Assembly (NCBI GenBank): GCA_016776725.1
Contig: JADHSV010000020.1
Location: 1-54,469, forward strand
Length of the DNA stretch: 54,469 nucleotides
Direction: 5' to 3'
Source of the DNA: Rhodospirillales bacterium
GTDB taxonomy: Bacteria; Pseudomonadota; Alphaproteobacteria; Rhodospirillales; Shumkoniaceae
Under the pieces are notes generated by a model. It did no database searches, was not told the DNA's origin, and saw only the letters and a program-made list of their open reading frames with translations. A program made the translations under genes and the position numbers. Every line of letters starts with the position of its first letter. Position 1 is the stretch's first letter. Shown piece by piece: positions 35,275 through 43,519 of the stretch.

Positions 35275-36600
35275 CTAGCTCTTCTTGGACGACTTCAACC
35301 GCCGCGGCTTTACCAGAAGCTCATCGAATTCGGACATGTCGGCTTTCCCGACCGCAGGGGCCTTTTGCCGTCCGCGTTCACGCACCGCCTCCAGTTCGAT
35401 TTCAAAGGCTGCGGCTTCCTGTCGCTGACTGGCGGCAGCGGTGGCCACCGCACTGCATTGACGCTGCCAGGACGCCACCAGCACCGGGCGGATTTCCTGC
35501 ATGGTTTCGAGCGACTGGGCCAGCTCAACCCGCGCGCCACGGCTGGCCGCCAGAATTTCCTGAGAGTTGGCGTCAAACCAGTCCTTGGTTTTGTTGAAAC
35601 TGCCAAGGGTCTCCTGCATGGCGTTGAGGTCCTGGATAATGCCGATGCCCTGCGCGAGAACCAGGATCATGCCGAAGGGGTTGTCCTTGGCTTGATTGAC
35701 GGACTGCGTCAGGTTGGCGACTTCCAGCGCCAGAATGGCAATGTGTTTGGTCACCTCGGCGGCGACCAGACTGCTTTGTTCGTTAAAAAGCGCAATAGCC
35801 CTATCCATCTCGAACACCGCGTCTTCATAGGACTTGGACATGTCGCCAAAGGTCAGCGCAGCACCCTCCATGGTCGCCGTAATATCTTCGACATGGGTCA
35901 GGTAGGCGTTCATCATTTCGTTTAGCGGAATATTCTGGTTGGCGACCAATCCTTCAAAACTGCCCCGCCCGGCAACGGCATTGGCGTAAGCAGCCACCGA
36001 CTTGCGCAACACGGCAATTTTCTGATTGTTGCCCGAGATGGTGTGGTTTTGGCCGTTGATGTCTTCAACGGCGTTGACTTCCACGAATTTGAGGGCGTTT
36101 TGCCCGGCCACCCGCTTGGTCTTGGTCGCGGCAATGAATTGGCGCACCCAGCCGGCCTCGGCCTGGTCATTCAGCTTATAGATATCGTTGAGTTGGAGCC
36201 CCAGCTTGTACCAGATGCCGCCGTTCAGGGCCTGATACAGCTTCACTGTATAAATGACCCGGCGCACGCTTTCCTCAAGCTTGAGCGCCTTTTCCTGAAT
36301 GCCCTTGCCGACATCAATCTGGCGAAGGGCATTGGCGATGGGGTCGCCGCCGACACGCACATTACTGCCGCTGCCGCTGCTTCCGCCGCCGCCACTTTTT
36401 TTGCCAGAATCGCCCTGGAGCATGCGGCCAAAAATTCCGTCGCTGTCGAACAATTGGCTTTTCGCCAGTTGAACGCCCTGCGGCTGCGCCTTGACGCTGC
36501 CGTCGTTCACATTTCCGGCCATTGACGGGTTTGGAAATGCCGATACTCCGGCGAGCGTCAAAACCGCCGCCATACCTGCGGCCGTTACCGATTTCATCAT
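35275..36600 (-). CDS. Secreted helical protein, first gene of the envelope run
   Basis: 441 residues with a signal peptide (VTAAGMAAVLTLAGVSAF, cleavage near SMA-G). A Gly/Ser-rich linker (KKSGGGGSSGSGSNV) lies near residues 64-79. Long alpha-helical stretches follow (about 95-380), with a mildly hydrophobic part (NPFGMILVLAQGIGIIQDL), ending in a basic tail (KPRRLKSSKKS). Family not recognised; the helical layout is reminiscent of minor secretion-pilus or needle-associated proteins. The ATG at 36600 is followed by a second ATG. Its leader is nearly 200 nt long. Confidence 0.7.
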   Translation of the reverse strand: MMKSVTAAGMAAVLTLAGVSAFPNPSMAGNVNDGSVKAQPQGVQLAKSQLFDSDGIFGRMLQGDSGKKSGGGGSSGSGSNVRVGGDPIANALRQIDVGKGIQEKALKLEESVRRVIYTVKLYQALNGGIWYKLGLQLNDIYKLNDQAEAGWVRQFIAATKTKRVAGQNALKFVEVNAVEDINGQNHTISGNNQKIAVLRKSVAAYANAVAGRGSFEGLVANQNIPLNEMMNAYLTHVEDITATMEGAALTFGDMSKSYEDAVFEMDRAIALFNEQSSLVAAEVTKHIAILALEVANLTQSVNQAKDNPFGMILVLAQGIGIIQDLNAMQETLGSFNKTKDWFDANSQEILAASRGARVELAQSLETMQEIRPVLVASWQRQCSAVATAAASQRQEAAAFEIELEAVRERGRQKAPAVGKADMSEFDELLVKPRRLKSSKKS

Positions 36601-36800
36601 GTCAACCAACCTGCTTTCCCCCAAGGATATCCTGGCGGTCGTCGAAGCGAAAAAAACGCCCGCTCGACTGACCGACGTTTCCATTTGTGCGAGCTGCGAA
36701 TCAGCCCACCTGTTGACATTAGCGTGCCTCCTCCACCGCCCACGAGTCAACGACCTAGTTGACCAAAAAGCCCGTTTCGGTACAAAAAACTAGCCGAAAA

Positions 36801-36830
36801 ATTATAACGACAATCATTCCCGTTTATGAA
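36801..36830 (-). promoter_or_regulatory. Candidate sigma-70-type promoter for the envelope run
   Basis: On the minus strand TATAAT (36806-36801) lies 18 nt after TTCATA (36830-36825). The -10 is perfect and the -35 matches four of six positions. It is about 200 nt upstream of the 441-residue gene, in an AT-rich stretch between that gene and the end of hypX. No other feature explains 36601-36853. Confidence 0.45.
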
Positions 36831-36853
36831 AGAGCCGGAGCGGATTTTTTTCG

Positions 36854-38515
36854 TTATTTTTCGCCTTTGCGGCGATGGCTTGCAATAAACAATGGCGTAC
36901 GGGATACAGGGGTCTTGCGCATGAAATTATAGCGCGCAATATGATAGCTGGGATCGAATCCGAAAAAATTCAGGCGCATGTGTTCCAGCTCAGCCTTTCG
37001 GTATTCGGCCAGCGGTTTTTGCGCTTCGTCTTTGCTTCGTGAATTTCGTTTCGCGGCCAGTAGGTCGGTAATATTTTTTCCGGTCGCCAGCGTTTGCGCG
37101 TATTGGCTGATTTTGCCGGCCTCAAGGCATTCGTCGATCAGGCCCATTCGAGCGGCCTCGCACGCGCCAATGGGCAACCGGCGGCCCATGATGCGCGCAA
37201 CCCCCGATTCGCCGACCCGTTTGGGCAACAGATACGTCCAGTATTCCGAACCATAGAGATTGCCCATGTTTTTGTAGTGCGGGTTCAGGACGACATGGGG
37301 CGCGGCAACAATCCGGTCCGCCGCCAATGCCAGAAATACACCTCCCGCGCCCGCGTTTCCGCGCAGGGCGGAAATGGTCAGATGGCTCTCGGTCGTCAGG
37401 ATCGCGTGACATAGATCGTCAATGGCATTGATGTTTTTCCACGATTCCTCGGCCGGGCTTTCGGCTGCCTCGATGGCGCCCAGATGCATTCCGTTGGACC
37501 AGAAATCGCCACCTCCCATCAAGACAACCACCCGCGTATCTTTCGTGCAGGATTCAAGGTAGGCGGTTTGCAGTCGCTTGCACTGATCCGTGCTCATGGC
37601 CCCGTTGTAGAAAGGAAAATGCAAATAGCCGACACCACCCTCTTCCGCGTAGCGAATTTCCCGCCATGTCTCGCCACCTATTCCTTCGGGAATTTCCGGC
37701 ACGCCATCCAAATCCAGAGCCATCGACGCCGGGCGCTTGAATGAACGTTCTTCCGGCGTCGCCGCCGGTTTCAGGTGTGTAACCCATACCGCGCCGTCCG
37801 TCGTCGCCCGGCAAAACGCGTGATGACGCCGCCCGATGATTTCGCCGGGCGCGCCTTTCAGGCCGGTTTCGGGATGAGCGTCGAAAAGCGCATACCTTTT
37901 CCCGCCGATCATATCATCGACACCGGGAAAGCCGTCCGCCGCGCAAATTCTGCGCAAAACGGTCCGGGTGTCGTCGGCAGCCCAGTCGATGGCGCGTTTT
38001 TCCTGCTTTAGCAAAGGTCGAAACGCGACGCTCAAATCCTGCGCCTCCGGCACAAAGCCGCCCGCCTCGATCCTCCCGATGGCCTCAAGAACGGCCTTGA
38101 TCGCCGCACCCGTCACCTCGCGCCGATACAGGCTGCTTTTGCTCGCCGTACGCATGGCGAAGGTGTCGCCGGCCCAGATGTCGCCGGCGTCCATTTCGGC
38201 GTTCGCCTGAAGAACGGTTACGCCCCAGTCCGTCTCGTCTTCCATGATTGCCCAATCCAGGGCCGAAGGTCCGCGATCGCCCTTGATGCCGGGATGAACA
38301 ATCAGGCAGGCATGGTTTTGCCAGATATCCTCGGGAATGGCGCGGCGCAGATAGGGCGCGACAATCACCTCGGGGCGAAACAAAGTGACGGCTTCGCGGG
38401 TTATGGTGTCGTTGATATCAAACTCGATGGAAACGTCGTGGCCACGGGTGGTCAGTTCCACGAAGAGCCTTTGTGTCAGGCTGTTGAACGCGTGGGTAAG
38501 AAATAAAATCCGCAT
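36854..38515 (-). CDS. hypX: Hydrogenase maturation protein HypX (CO-ligand synthesis)
   Basis: 553 residues in two domains: an N-terminal formyl-THF hydrolase/transferase-like domain (about 1-270) with IVHPGIKGDRGPSALDW around His74, and a C-terminal enoyl-CoA hydratase/crotonase-like domain (about 285-540) with the oxyanion loops VVLMGGGDFWSNGMHLG and SALRGNAGAGGVFLAL. HypX transfers the formyl group of 10-formyl-THF to CoA and decarbonylates it, giving CO for the NiFe(CN)2CO site under aerobic conditions. Its ATG overlaps the hypE stop (TGATG). It is the last gene of this hyp unit. Confidence 0.93.
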   Translation of the reverse strand: MRILFLTHAFNSLTQRLFVELTTRGHDVSIEFDINDTITREAVTLFRPEVIVAPYLRRAIPEDIWQNHACLIVHPGIKGDRGPSALDWAIMEDETDWGVTVLQANAEMDAGDIWAGDTFAMRTASKSSLYRREVTGAAIKAVLEAIGRIEAGGFVPEAQDLSVAFRPLLKQEKRAIDWAADDTRTVLRRICAADGFPGVDDMIGGKRYALFDAHPETGLKGAPGEIIGRRHHAFCRATTDGAVWVTHLKPAATPEERSFKRPASMALDLDGVPEIPEGIGGETWREIRYAEEGGVGYLHFPFYNGAMSTDQCKRLQTAYLESCTKDTRVVVLMGGGDFWSNGMHLGAIEAAESPAEESWKNINAIDDLCHAILTTESHLTISALRGNAGAGGVFLALAADRIVAAPHVVLNPHYKNMGNLYGSEYWTYLLPKRVGESGVARIMGRRLPIGACEAARMGLIDECLEAGKISQYAQTLATGKNITDLLAAKRNSRSKDEAQKPLAEYRKAELEHMRLNFFGFDPSYHIARYNFMRKTPVSRTPLFIASHRRKGEK

Positions 38516-39564
38516 CAGCAGATGCGCGGCAACTGTTCACCGGCAAGCCAGTCGACGATGCGCATTCCCCCGAACGTCGTCTCCATCTGCACGAAATTGC
38601 GCGAATCCTCGATCACTTCGCCGATGATGGCCGCATCCTTACCAAGCGGATCGGCCTGCATGGCCGCGAGAAGGTTGTCAGCGTCTTCCGCGGTGCAAAA
38701 GGCGACCAGCTTGCCTTCGTTGGCCACATACATGGGATCGAGACCCAACAGCTCGCACGCGCCGTGGACTTCCGGGCGAATGGGAACGTCCGCCTCGCGC
38801 ACCTTGATGCCGACACCGGATTGCAGCGCGATCTCGTTGAGCACGGCGGCCAGTCCTCCGCGCGTGGGATCGCGCAGCACATGAACGTCCGGCGCAGCTT
38901 CAATGATTTTTTCGACCATGCCGTTCAGGGATGCGCAATCGGACTGGATTTCCGTCTCGAACGTCAGGTTCTCGCGCTTGGACATGATGGCCACGCCGTG
39001 ATCGCCCATGGAGCCGCTGACCAGGATTTTGTCGCCCGGTCGCCCCCGATCCGCCGAAACCTCGACACCTTCAGGAACGACCCCGACCCCCGTGGTGGTA
39101 ATGAAAATGCCGTCGCCGCTTCCTTTCTCAACCACCTTGGTGTCACCGGTTACGATCATAACGCCCGCCTCGCGCGCCGTGGCCGCCATAGACTGAACAA
39201 TCTTTTTCAGATCGGCCAGGGGATACCCTTCTTCCAGGATCATCCCCACCGCAAGATAAAGCGGTTTGGCCCCGGCCATGGCCACGTCGTTGACGGTCCC
39301 GTGCACGGCCAGCGAACCGATATTTCCGCCCGGAAAAAAATGCGGTGAAATGACGAACCCGTCAGTGGTCATGGCCATGCGGCCTCCCGGAACCTCAAAT
39401 ACGGCCTGATCGTTGCGCTGCGACAGCAGGCTGTTGTCGAACTCCTTCTCGAACAGTTCCTCGATCAACTGGGCCATGGCGCGTCCGCCGCTGCCGTGGG
39501 TCAGGTCAACCCGCCTGCTTTTAAAATCTATGGGACGGACATAAGGTTTGCGGGCTTGCGTCAT
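38515..39564 (-). CDS. hypE: Hydrogenase maturation protein HypE
   Basis: 349 residues of the PurM/SelD/ThiL fold. HypE binds ATP and dehydrates a carbamoylated C-terminal Cys to a thiocyanate, the source of the CN ligands. The essential C-terminal Cys is present (PRIC, Cys349). The ATP-site signatures are LTHGSGGRAM, HGTVNDVAMAGAKP and VLRDPTRGGLAAVLNEIA. It is separated from hypD by an oppositely oriented sensor kinase gene. Upstream DNA carries a 15-nt tandem repeat. Confidence 0.95.
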   Translation of the reverse strand: MTQARKPYVRPIDFKSRRVDLTHGSGGRAMAQLIEELFEKEFDNSLLSQRNDQAVFEVPGGRMAMTTDGFVISPHFFPGGNIGSLAVHGTVNDVAMAGAKPLYLAVGMILEEGYPLADLKKIVQSMAATAREAGVMIVTGDTKVVEKGSGDGIFITTTGVGVVPEGVEVSADRGRPGDKILVSGSMGDHGVAIMSKRENLTFETEIQSDCASLNGMVEKIIEAAPDVHVLRDPTRGGLAAVLNEIALQSGVGIKVREADVPIRPEVHGACELLGLDPMYVANEGKLVAFCTAEDADNLLAAMQADPLGKDAAIIGEVIEDSRNFVQMETTFGGMRIVDWLAGEQLPRIC

Positions 39565-39608
39565 TGGATTGGTGCTTTCATGGTTTGGTCAACGGCACCG
39601 AACATAAC

Positions 39609-39639
39609 GGCGATCACAAAAATTGGCGATCACAAAAAT
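39609..39639. repeat. Tandem 15-nt direct repeat between hypE and the sensor kinase gene
   Basis: GGCGATCACAAAAAT occurs twice, at 39609-39623 and 39625-39639, one nt apart (period 16). It sits in the 155-nt divergent region between hypE (start 39564) and the kinase gene (start 39720), a place where a regulator site would be expected. No known operator consensus recognised. Confidence 0.8.
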
Positions 39640-39685
39640 ATATGAACGAATTCAGCATAATGGGTCGAATTTTCTGAAATTTACC

Positions 39686-39691
39686 TATAAT
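39686..39691 (+). promoter_or_regulatory. Consensus -10 element (TATAAT) of the sensor kinase gene
   Basis: A perfect TATAAT, 28 nt before the chosen ATG at 39720, implying a 5' leader of about 20 nt. The -35 region at the right spacing is poor (GGTCGA), which would suit an activated promoter or a weak constitutive one. Confidence 0.5.
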
Positions 39692-39719
39692 AGTGGAGGC
39701 CCTAACGGATATTCAAATT

Positions 39720-41039
39720 ATGAAATTCGTTCCTTTAAGAGTGACCGCGCTATATGCGCTTTTTGCCGTATTGTGGATTACCGTCTCGGATCAGGCGGTC
39801 GATTTTCTGTTTCCAGACCATGTCACCCTTATTCAAACCTTCAAGGGCTGGCTATTCGTCCTTATTACGACCCTGCTTCTATACGTTGTTCTGCGCGCCG
39901 AATTCACGCACCGCTACGCCATCGAAGCGGAGCTGAAGAAAAGCGAAGAACGCTTTCGCATTATCGCGGACACCTCACCGGTCGCCATCCTCATCATTCG
40001 CCGCAGGGACGGCAAAATACGTTTCTGCAATGAGGCCGCCGGTGAATTGCTGGACGAAACGCCGTCAAACATCGTCGAGCGGCTCATCGAGGAATTCAAA
40101 GTTGAGGCCAGGGACGGTGGTCCCCTTCCGATGTTCGCCGAAGACATCGGGCGAATTCAGGATCTTGAAGGAATAATCCGGCGACCCAATGGCGCTCCCC
40201 GTTCGATCCTGGCGTCGTTTCACCCCATGGAACTTGAAGGCGAGCGCGTGTTATTGACGGCCGTCGTAGATATTACGGAACGAAACGCCGCCGACGAGTC
40301 ACTTCACGATCTTCAAACCCAACTGGCTCATGTGTCGAGACTAAGCGCTATGGGCGAATTGGCCGCCGAGCTTGCCCACGAACTCAACCAGCCGCTGACG
40401 GCCATCACCAATTACGCCAGCGGTTCTATGCGTCTGATCGAAAACAAACGGATGGAACCTGAGGAAATCGGCAAAGCGTTTCAGTTTATTTTTGATCAGA
40501 CGCAACGCGCTGGCGAGATCATCCGGCGCGTTCGCCAGTTCGCGCGCAACGAATCCCCGGAAAGAAAACCGATCGAAATCAATCAGGCCATTCGCGAGGC
40601 CATGGACCTGCTGCGATCCAACGCCATCGGCAACGCGGTGAGCGTTGAGCTGGATCTGGCCGAATCGGCACCTTCGGTTCCGGCAGACGCCATTCAAATA
40701 CAGCAGGTCATCCATAATCTGGCTCGCAATGCAATCGAAGCCATGGGCGAGGTTCCCGGCGATCGGGTGTTGACCATCAAGACACGAATTGATGTGGAGA
40801 ATGGTTTCGAGGTGGCTGTCAGCGATACCGGACCGGGCATGAGCGCCGATGTGCGGGATAACCTGTTCACCCCGTTTTTCTCGACGAAACCTGACGGCTT
40901 GGGGATGGGGCTGACCATTTGCCGCACAATCGTCAAAAGCCACGGTGCAGAGCTTGACCTGTCTTCGGAAGAAGGAGCCGGAACGACCTTCCGCTTCACG
41001 CTTCCTTTTGAAGACGCCGCATCGCAGACGACCCCTTAA
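39720..41039 (+). CDS. Membrane PAS-domain sensor histidine kinase
   Basis: 439 residues. Two N-terminal membrane helices (about 6-26 and 48-65) flank a short periplasmic loop. A PAS domain follows (about 75-190: FRIIADTSPVAILIIRR), then HisKA with the phospho-accepting His220 (ELAHELNQPL), and an HATPase domain with N-box NLARNAIEAMG, G1 DTGPGM and G2 GLGMGLTI. The layout resembles FixL/DctB-type kinases and hydrogenase-linked HupT/HoxJ. The gene lies between hypE and hypD in the opposite direction, and no response regulator gene is in the window. A GTG at 39693 would add nine residues without a ribosome site. Confidence 0.88.
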   Translation: MKFVPLRVTALYALFAVLWITVSDQAVDFLFPDHVTLIQTFKGWLFVLITTLLLYVVLRAEFTHRYAIEAELKKSEERFRIIADTSPVAILIIRRRDGKIRFCNEAAGELLDETPSNIVERLIEEFKVEARDGGPLPMFAEDIGRIQDLEGIIRRPNGAPRSILASFHPMELEGERVLLTAVVDITERNAADESLHDLQTQLAHVSRLSAMGELAAELAHELNQPLTAITNYASGSMRLIENKRMEPEEIGKAFQFIFDQTQRAGEIIRRVRQFARNESPERKPIEINQAIREAMDLLRSNAIGNAVSVELDLAESAPSVPADAIQIQQVIHNLARNAIEAMGEVPGDRVLTIKTRIDVENGFEVAVSDTGPGMSADVRDNLFTPFFSTKPDGLGMGLTICRTIVKSHGAELDLSSEEGAGTTFRFTLPFEDAASQTTP

Positions 41040-41045
41040 AATCGC

Positions 41046-42179
41046 TCAGATTTGTTCGTCCTGACGGAACCGACCGAACGTGTAATAGGCCGCACACGCG
41101 CCCTCGGATGACACCATGCACGATCCCATGGGGGATTCCGGCGTACAAACGGTTCCGAAAATCTTGCAATCCGTCGGTTTTTTGACGCCGCGAAGAATGG
41201 CCCCGCATTCGCAGGCCTTGTTTTCCTTGCCCACGCTGCTTGAGACCGTAAAGCGCTTCTCGGCGTCGAAATCGGCGTATTCTTCCTTGATGCGCAGCGC
41301 GCTGTAGGGAACCAGACCCAGCCCACGCCATTCAAATGCGGCGCGCAGTTCGAACACCTCGGCGAAAAGGGCCTGGGCCTTCACGTTGCCTTCGCGCGAA
41401 ACGACACGGGTGTATTCGTTTTCCACCTCGGCGCGGCCCTCGTTCATTTGTTTAACAAGCATGAGAACCGCCTGCATGACGTCCAGCGGTTCAAACCCCG
41501 CAATAGCCACGGGCCGCTGGTATTCCTCGGCAAAAAACTCGAACGGCTGGCTGCCGATAACGGCGCTCACATGCGCCGGACCGATAAACCCGTCCAGCGC
41601 CACGGTTCCCAAATTTCTAACCTCGGGGCTTTCCAGAATATTGGTGATGGCCGCCGGGGTCAGAACGTGATTGCAAAAAACGCTGAAATTTTTCAGTCCC
41701 TGCGCCTTGGCCTGCTGCAAGGCCACCGCCGTGGGCGGCGTCGTTGTCTCGAAACCGATGGCAAAAAAAACCACCTCGCGATCCGGGTTGTCGGCGGCGA
41801 TTTTCAGGGCATCCAGACACGAATACACCATGCGCACGTCCGCCCCTTCGGCCTTGGCGCGCAACAGGCTCATGCTGTTTGACCCCGGAACCCGCAACAG
41901 GTCGCCATAGGTGCAAAGAATAACGTCGTTGTCGCAGGCCAGTTCGACGGCGTTGTCTATGCGGCCGACGGGAAGGACGCAAACCGGGCAGCCGGGGCCG
42001 TGAACCAGATGGACGTTGGCGGGCAGAAAGTCCTGAACGCCGTAGCGAAAGATTGCGTGCGTGTGACCACCGCAAAATTCCATGATGTAGTAGTCGCGAT
42101 CATCCTGCGCGGCAGCCCCAATGCTGGCCGCCAGATTTCGCGCCAGACCGCCGTCGCGAAATTCGTCTACGAACTTCAC
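41046..42179 (-). CDS. hypD: Hydrogenase maturation scaffold HypD
   Basis: 377 residues. HypD, with HypC, is the scaffold on which Fe(CN)2CO is assembled. Conserved motifs are FCGGHTHAIFRYG, HGPGCPVCVLP and AIGFETTTPPTA. The C-terminal [4Fe-4S] Cys are CECGAIL, CKIFGTVC and GSCMVSSEGAC. It starts with GTG overlapping the hypC stop (GTGA). Convergent with the kinase gene (6 nt apart). Confidence 0.96.
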   Translation of the reverse strand: MKFVDEFRDGGLARNLAASIGAAAQDDRDYYIMEFCGGHTHAIFRYGVQDFLPANVHLVHGPGCPVCVLPVGRIDNAVELACDNDVILCTYGDLLRVPGSNSMSLLRAKAEGADVRMVYSCLDALKIAADNPDREVVFFAIGFETTTPPTAVALQQAKAQGLKNFSVFCNHVLTPAAITNILESPEVRNLGTVALDGFIGPAHVSAVIGSQPFEFFAEEYQRPVAIAGFEPLDVMQAVLMLVKQMNEGRAEVENEYTRVVSREGNVKAQALFAEVFELRAAFEWRGLGLVPYSALRIKEEYADFDAEKRFTVSSSVGKENKACECGAILRGVKKPTDCKIFGTVCTPESPMGSCMVSSEGACAAYYTFGRFRQDEQI

Positions 42180-42415
42180 CGGTTGTCCGCCTCCTCGACG
42201 AGGCTGGCCATTTCGGCGAACAGATCAAGGGTGATCTTGGCTTCCTCGGGGTCCAGCTTCGAGAGCGCAAACCCTGTATGAACGATCACATAGTCGCCGA
42301 CCTCGACACCTTCCAGCAGCGCAACGGATACTTCCTTGCGAACGCCGCCCATATCAACGGTGGCCAGTTCCTGATCGTCAATGGCAATCACTTCGGCGGG
42401 AATAGCCAGACACAT
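42176..42415 (-). CDS. hypC: Hydrogenase maturation chaperone HypC
   Basis: 79 residues of the HypC/HybG family. The essential Cys2 is present (MCLAIPAEV), followed by the family motif GGVRKEVSVALLEGVEVGDYVIVHTGFALSKLD. HypC binds HypD and delivers the iron unit to the hydrogenase large subunit. It starts 4 nt after the hypF stop and overlaps hypD by 4 nt. Confidence 0.96.
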   Translation of the reverse strand: MCLAIPAEVIAIDDQELATVDMGGVRKEVSVALLEGVEVGDYVIVHTGFALSKLDPEEAKITLDLFAEMASLVEEADNR

Positions 42416-42419
42416 ATTT

Positions 42420-43508
42420 TTAGTCTCCGTTCAACAAAAGTCCGGTGGCCCAGGCTTGACCTAAACTTATAGCCCCGTCGCCGGGAGTAATAGCGCTTGC
42501 CACGCGCGGCGTCAGGCCTTTTCTTTCCAGCGCGTCGGCCAATCCTTCGCGCACCACGGCGTTTAGGAAGCAACCGCCGCAAAATGCGATATCCGTGATA
42601 CCGCTCGTCTCCGCCGCGCGTTCAGCCCAATCGGTCAACGCCGCGATAAGAGTGCCGTGAAACAAATCGGCGCCCGCCTCGGGCTGCATGTGGGTCAAAC
42701 TTTCCATCAGCGGCAGAAGGTCGAGAACCCCGTTTTCAATGCGCCATCCATCGGGTTGAATTTGGGGATGACGGACCATGCTTTCCAACATCATCGGCGC
42801 CTGGCCTTCAAATTCCGCTACCAGCTGGACACCCAACAGCCCGCACGCGGCATCAAACAGACGCCCGGCGCTGGATGTCACGGGGCAGTTCACGCCACGC
42901 TCCATCATGGCCGCGATCACGCCTGAGCCTTCAATTCCGGCATATGTTCTTGAAATCTCGTCGTTGCGGCCCAGGGCATGCAGGACGGCGGCTCCCATTC
43001 GCCACGGCTGACGGGCCGCCGCGTCGCCACCGGGCTGCATCAGCAAAGCCAGATGACCGATACGTTCATAACCACGGGCATCGACGCGAAGCAACTCGCC
43101 ACCCCACGATTGGTTTTCCGGTCCCAGTCCGAAGCCATCCAGTGACAACCCCAGCACCGGCCCCTCAAGCCCGTGTTCGGCCATGATCGCGGCCACATGG
43201 GCGTGGTGATGCTGAACCGCGACGGTTTTCAACCCCATCTCGTGGGCATACCGGCTGCTGTGAAAATCCGGGTGCAGATCGTGAGCGACAGCACTCGGTT
43301 CAATGCCCGTCCGGGCTCCGATTTGCGTAACCAGTTCCTCGAACCGATAAACGGCCTCAACCGTATCGAGATTGCCAACGTCCGGCGAAACAAACGCCTT
43401 TTTTCCCGATGCAAAGCACACGGTATTTTTCAGGAACGCGCCAACCCCGAGAACGGGCGGTACGTCCCTTGGCAAATCGAACTCCAGGGCTATCACGTCT
43501 TGGGACAT
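42420..43508 (-). CDS. hypF: Short HypF consisting only of the Kae1-like carbamoyltransferase domain
   Basis: 362 residues, about half the size of ordinary HypF (about 750). It begins at what is normally the start of the C-terminal Kae1/TobZ-like domain (PVLGVGAFLKNTVCF, SPDVGNLDTVEAVYRFEELV, HDLHPDFHSSRYA, VQHHHAHVAAIMAEHG). The acylphosphatase, zinc-finger and YrdC-like domains are absent. Those domains make carbamoyl-AMP from carbamoyl phosphate, so this protein alone should carry out only transfer to HypE. ATG 43508 is chosen because upstream frame overlaps hypB. Shortened HypF proteins are known in some hydrogen bacteria; whether a second full HypF exists elsewhere cannot be seen. Confidence 0.88.
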   Translation of the reverse strand: MSQDVIALEFDLPRDVPPVLGVGAFLKNTVCFASGKKAFVSPDVGNLDTVEAVYRFEELVTQIGARTGIEPSAVAHDLHPDFHSSRYAHEMGLKTVAVQHHHAHVAAIMAEHGLEGPVLGLSLDGFGLGPENQSWGGELLRVDARGYERIGHLALLMQPGGDAAARQPWRMGAAVLHALGRNDEISRTYAGIEGSGVIAAMMERGVNCPVTSSAGRLFDAACGLLGVQLVAEFEGQAPMMLESMVRHPQIQPDGWRIENGVLDLLPLMESLTHMQPEAGADLFHGTLIAALTDWAERAAETSGITDIAFCGGCFLNAVVREGLADALERKGLTPRVASAITPGDGAISLGQAWATGLLLNGD

Positions 43509-43519
43509 GGAAATCTCGG

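Noticed and set aside
35275..36600. VirB5/TrbJ-type conjugation protein as identity for the 441-residue secreted protein
   Set aside because: Only general helical character agrees; no T4SS ATPase, VirB8-10 or relaxase gene is present.
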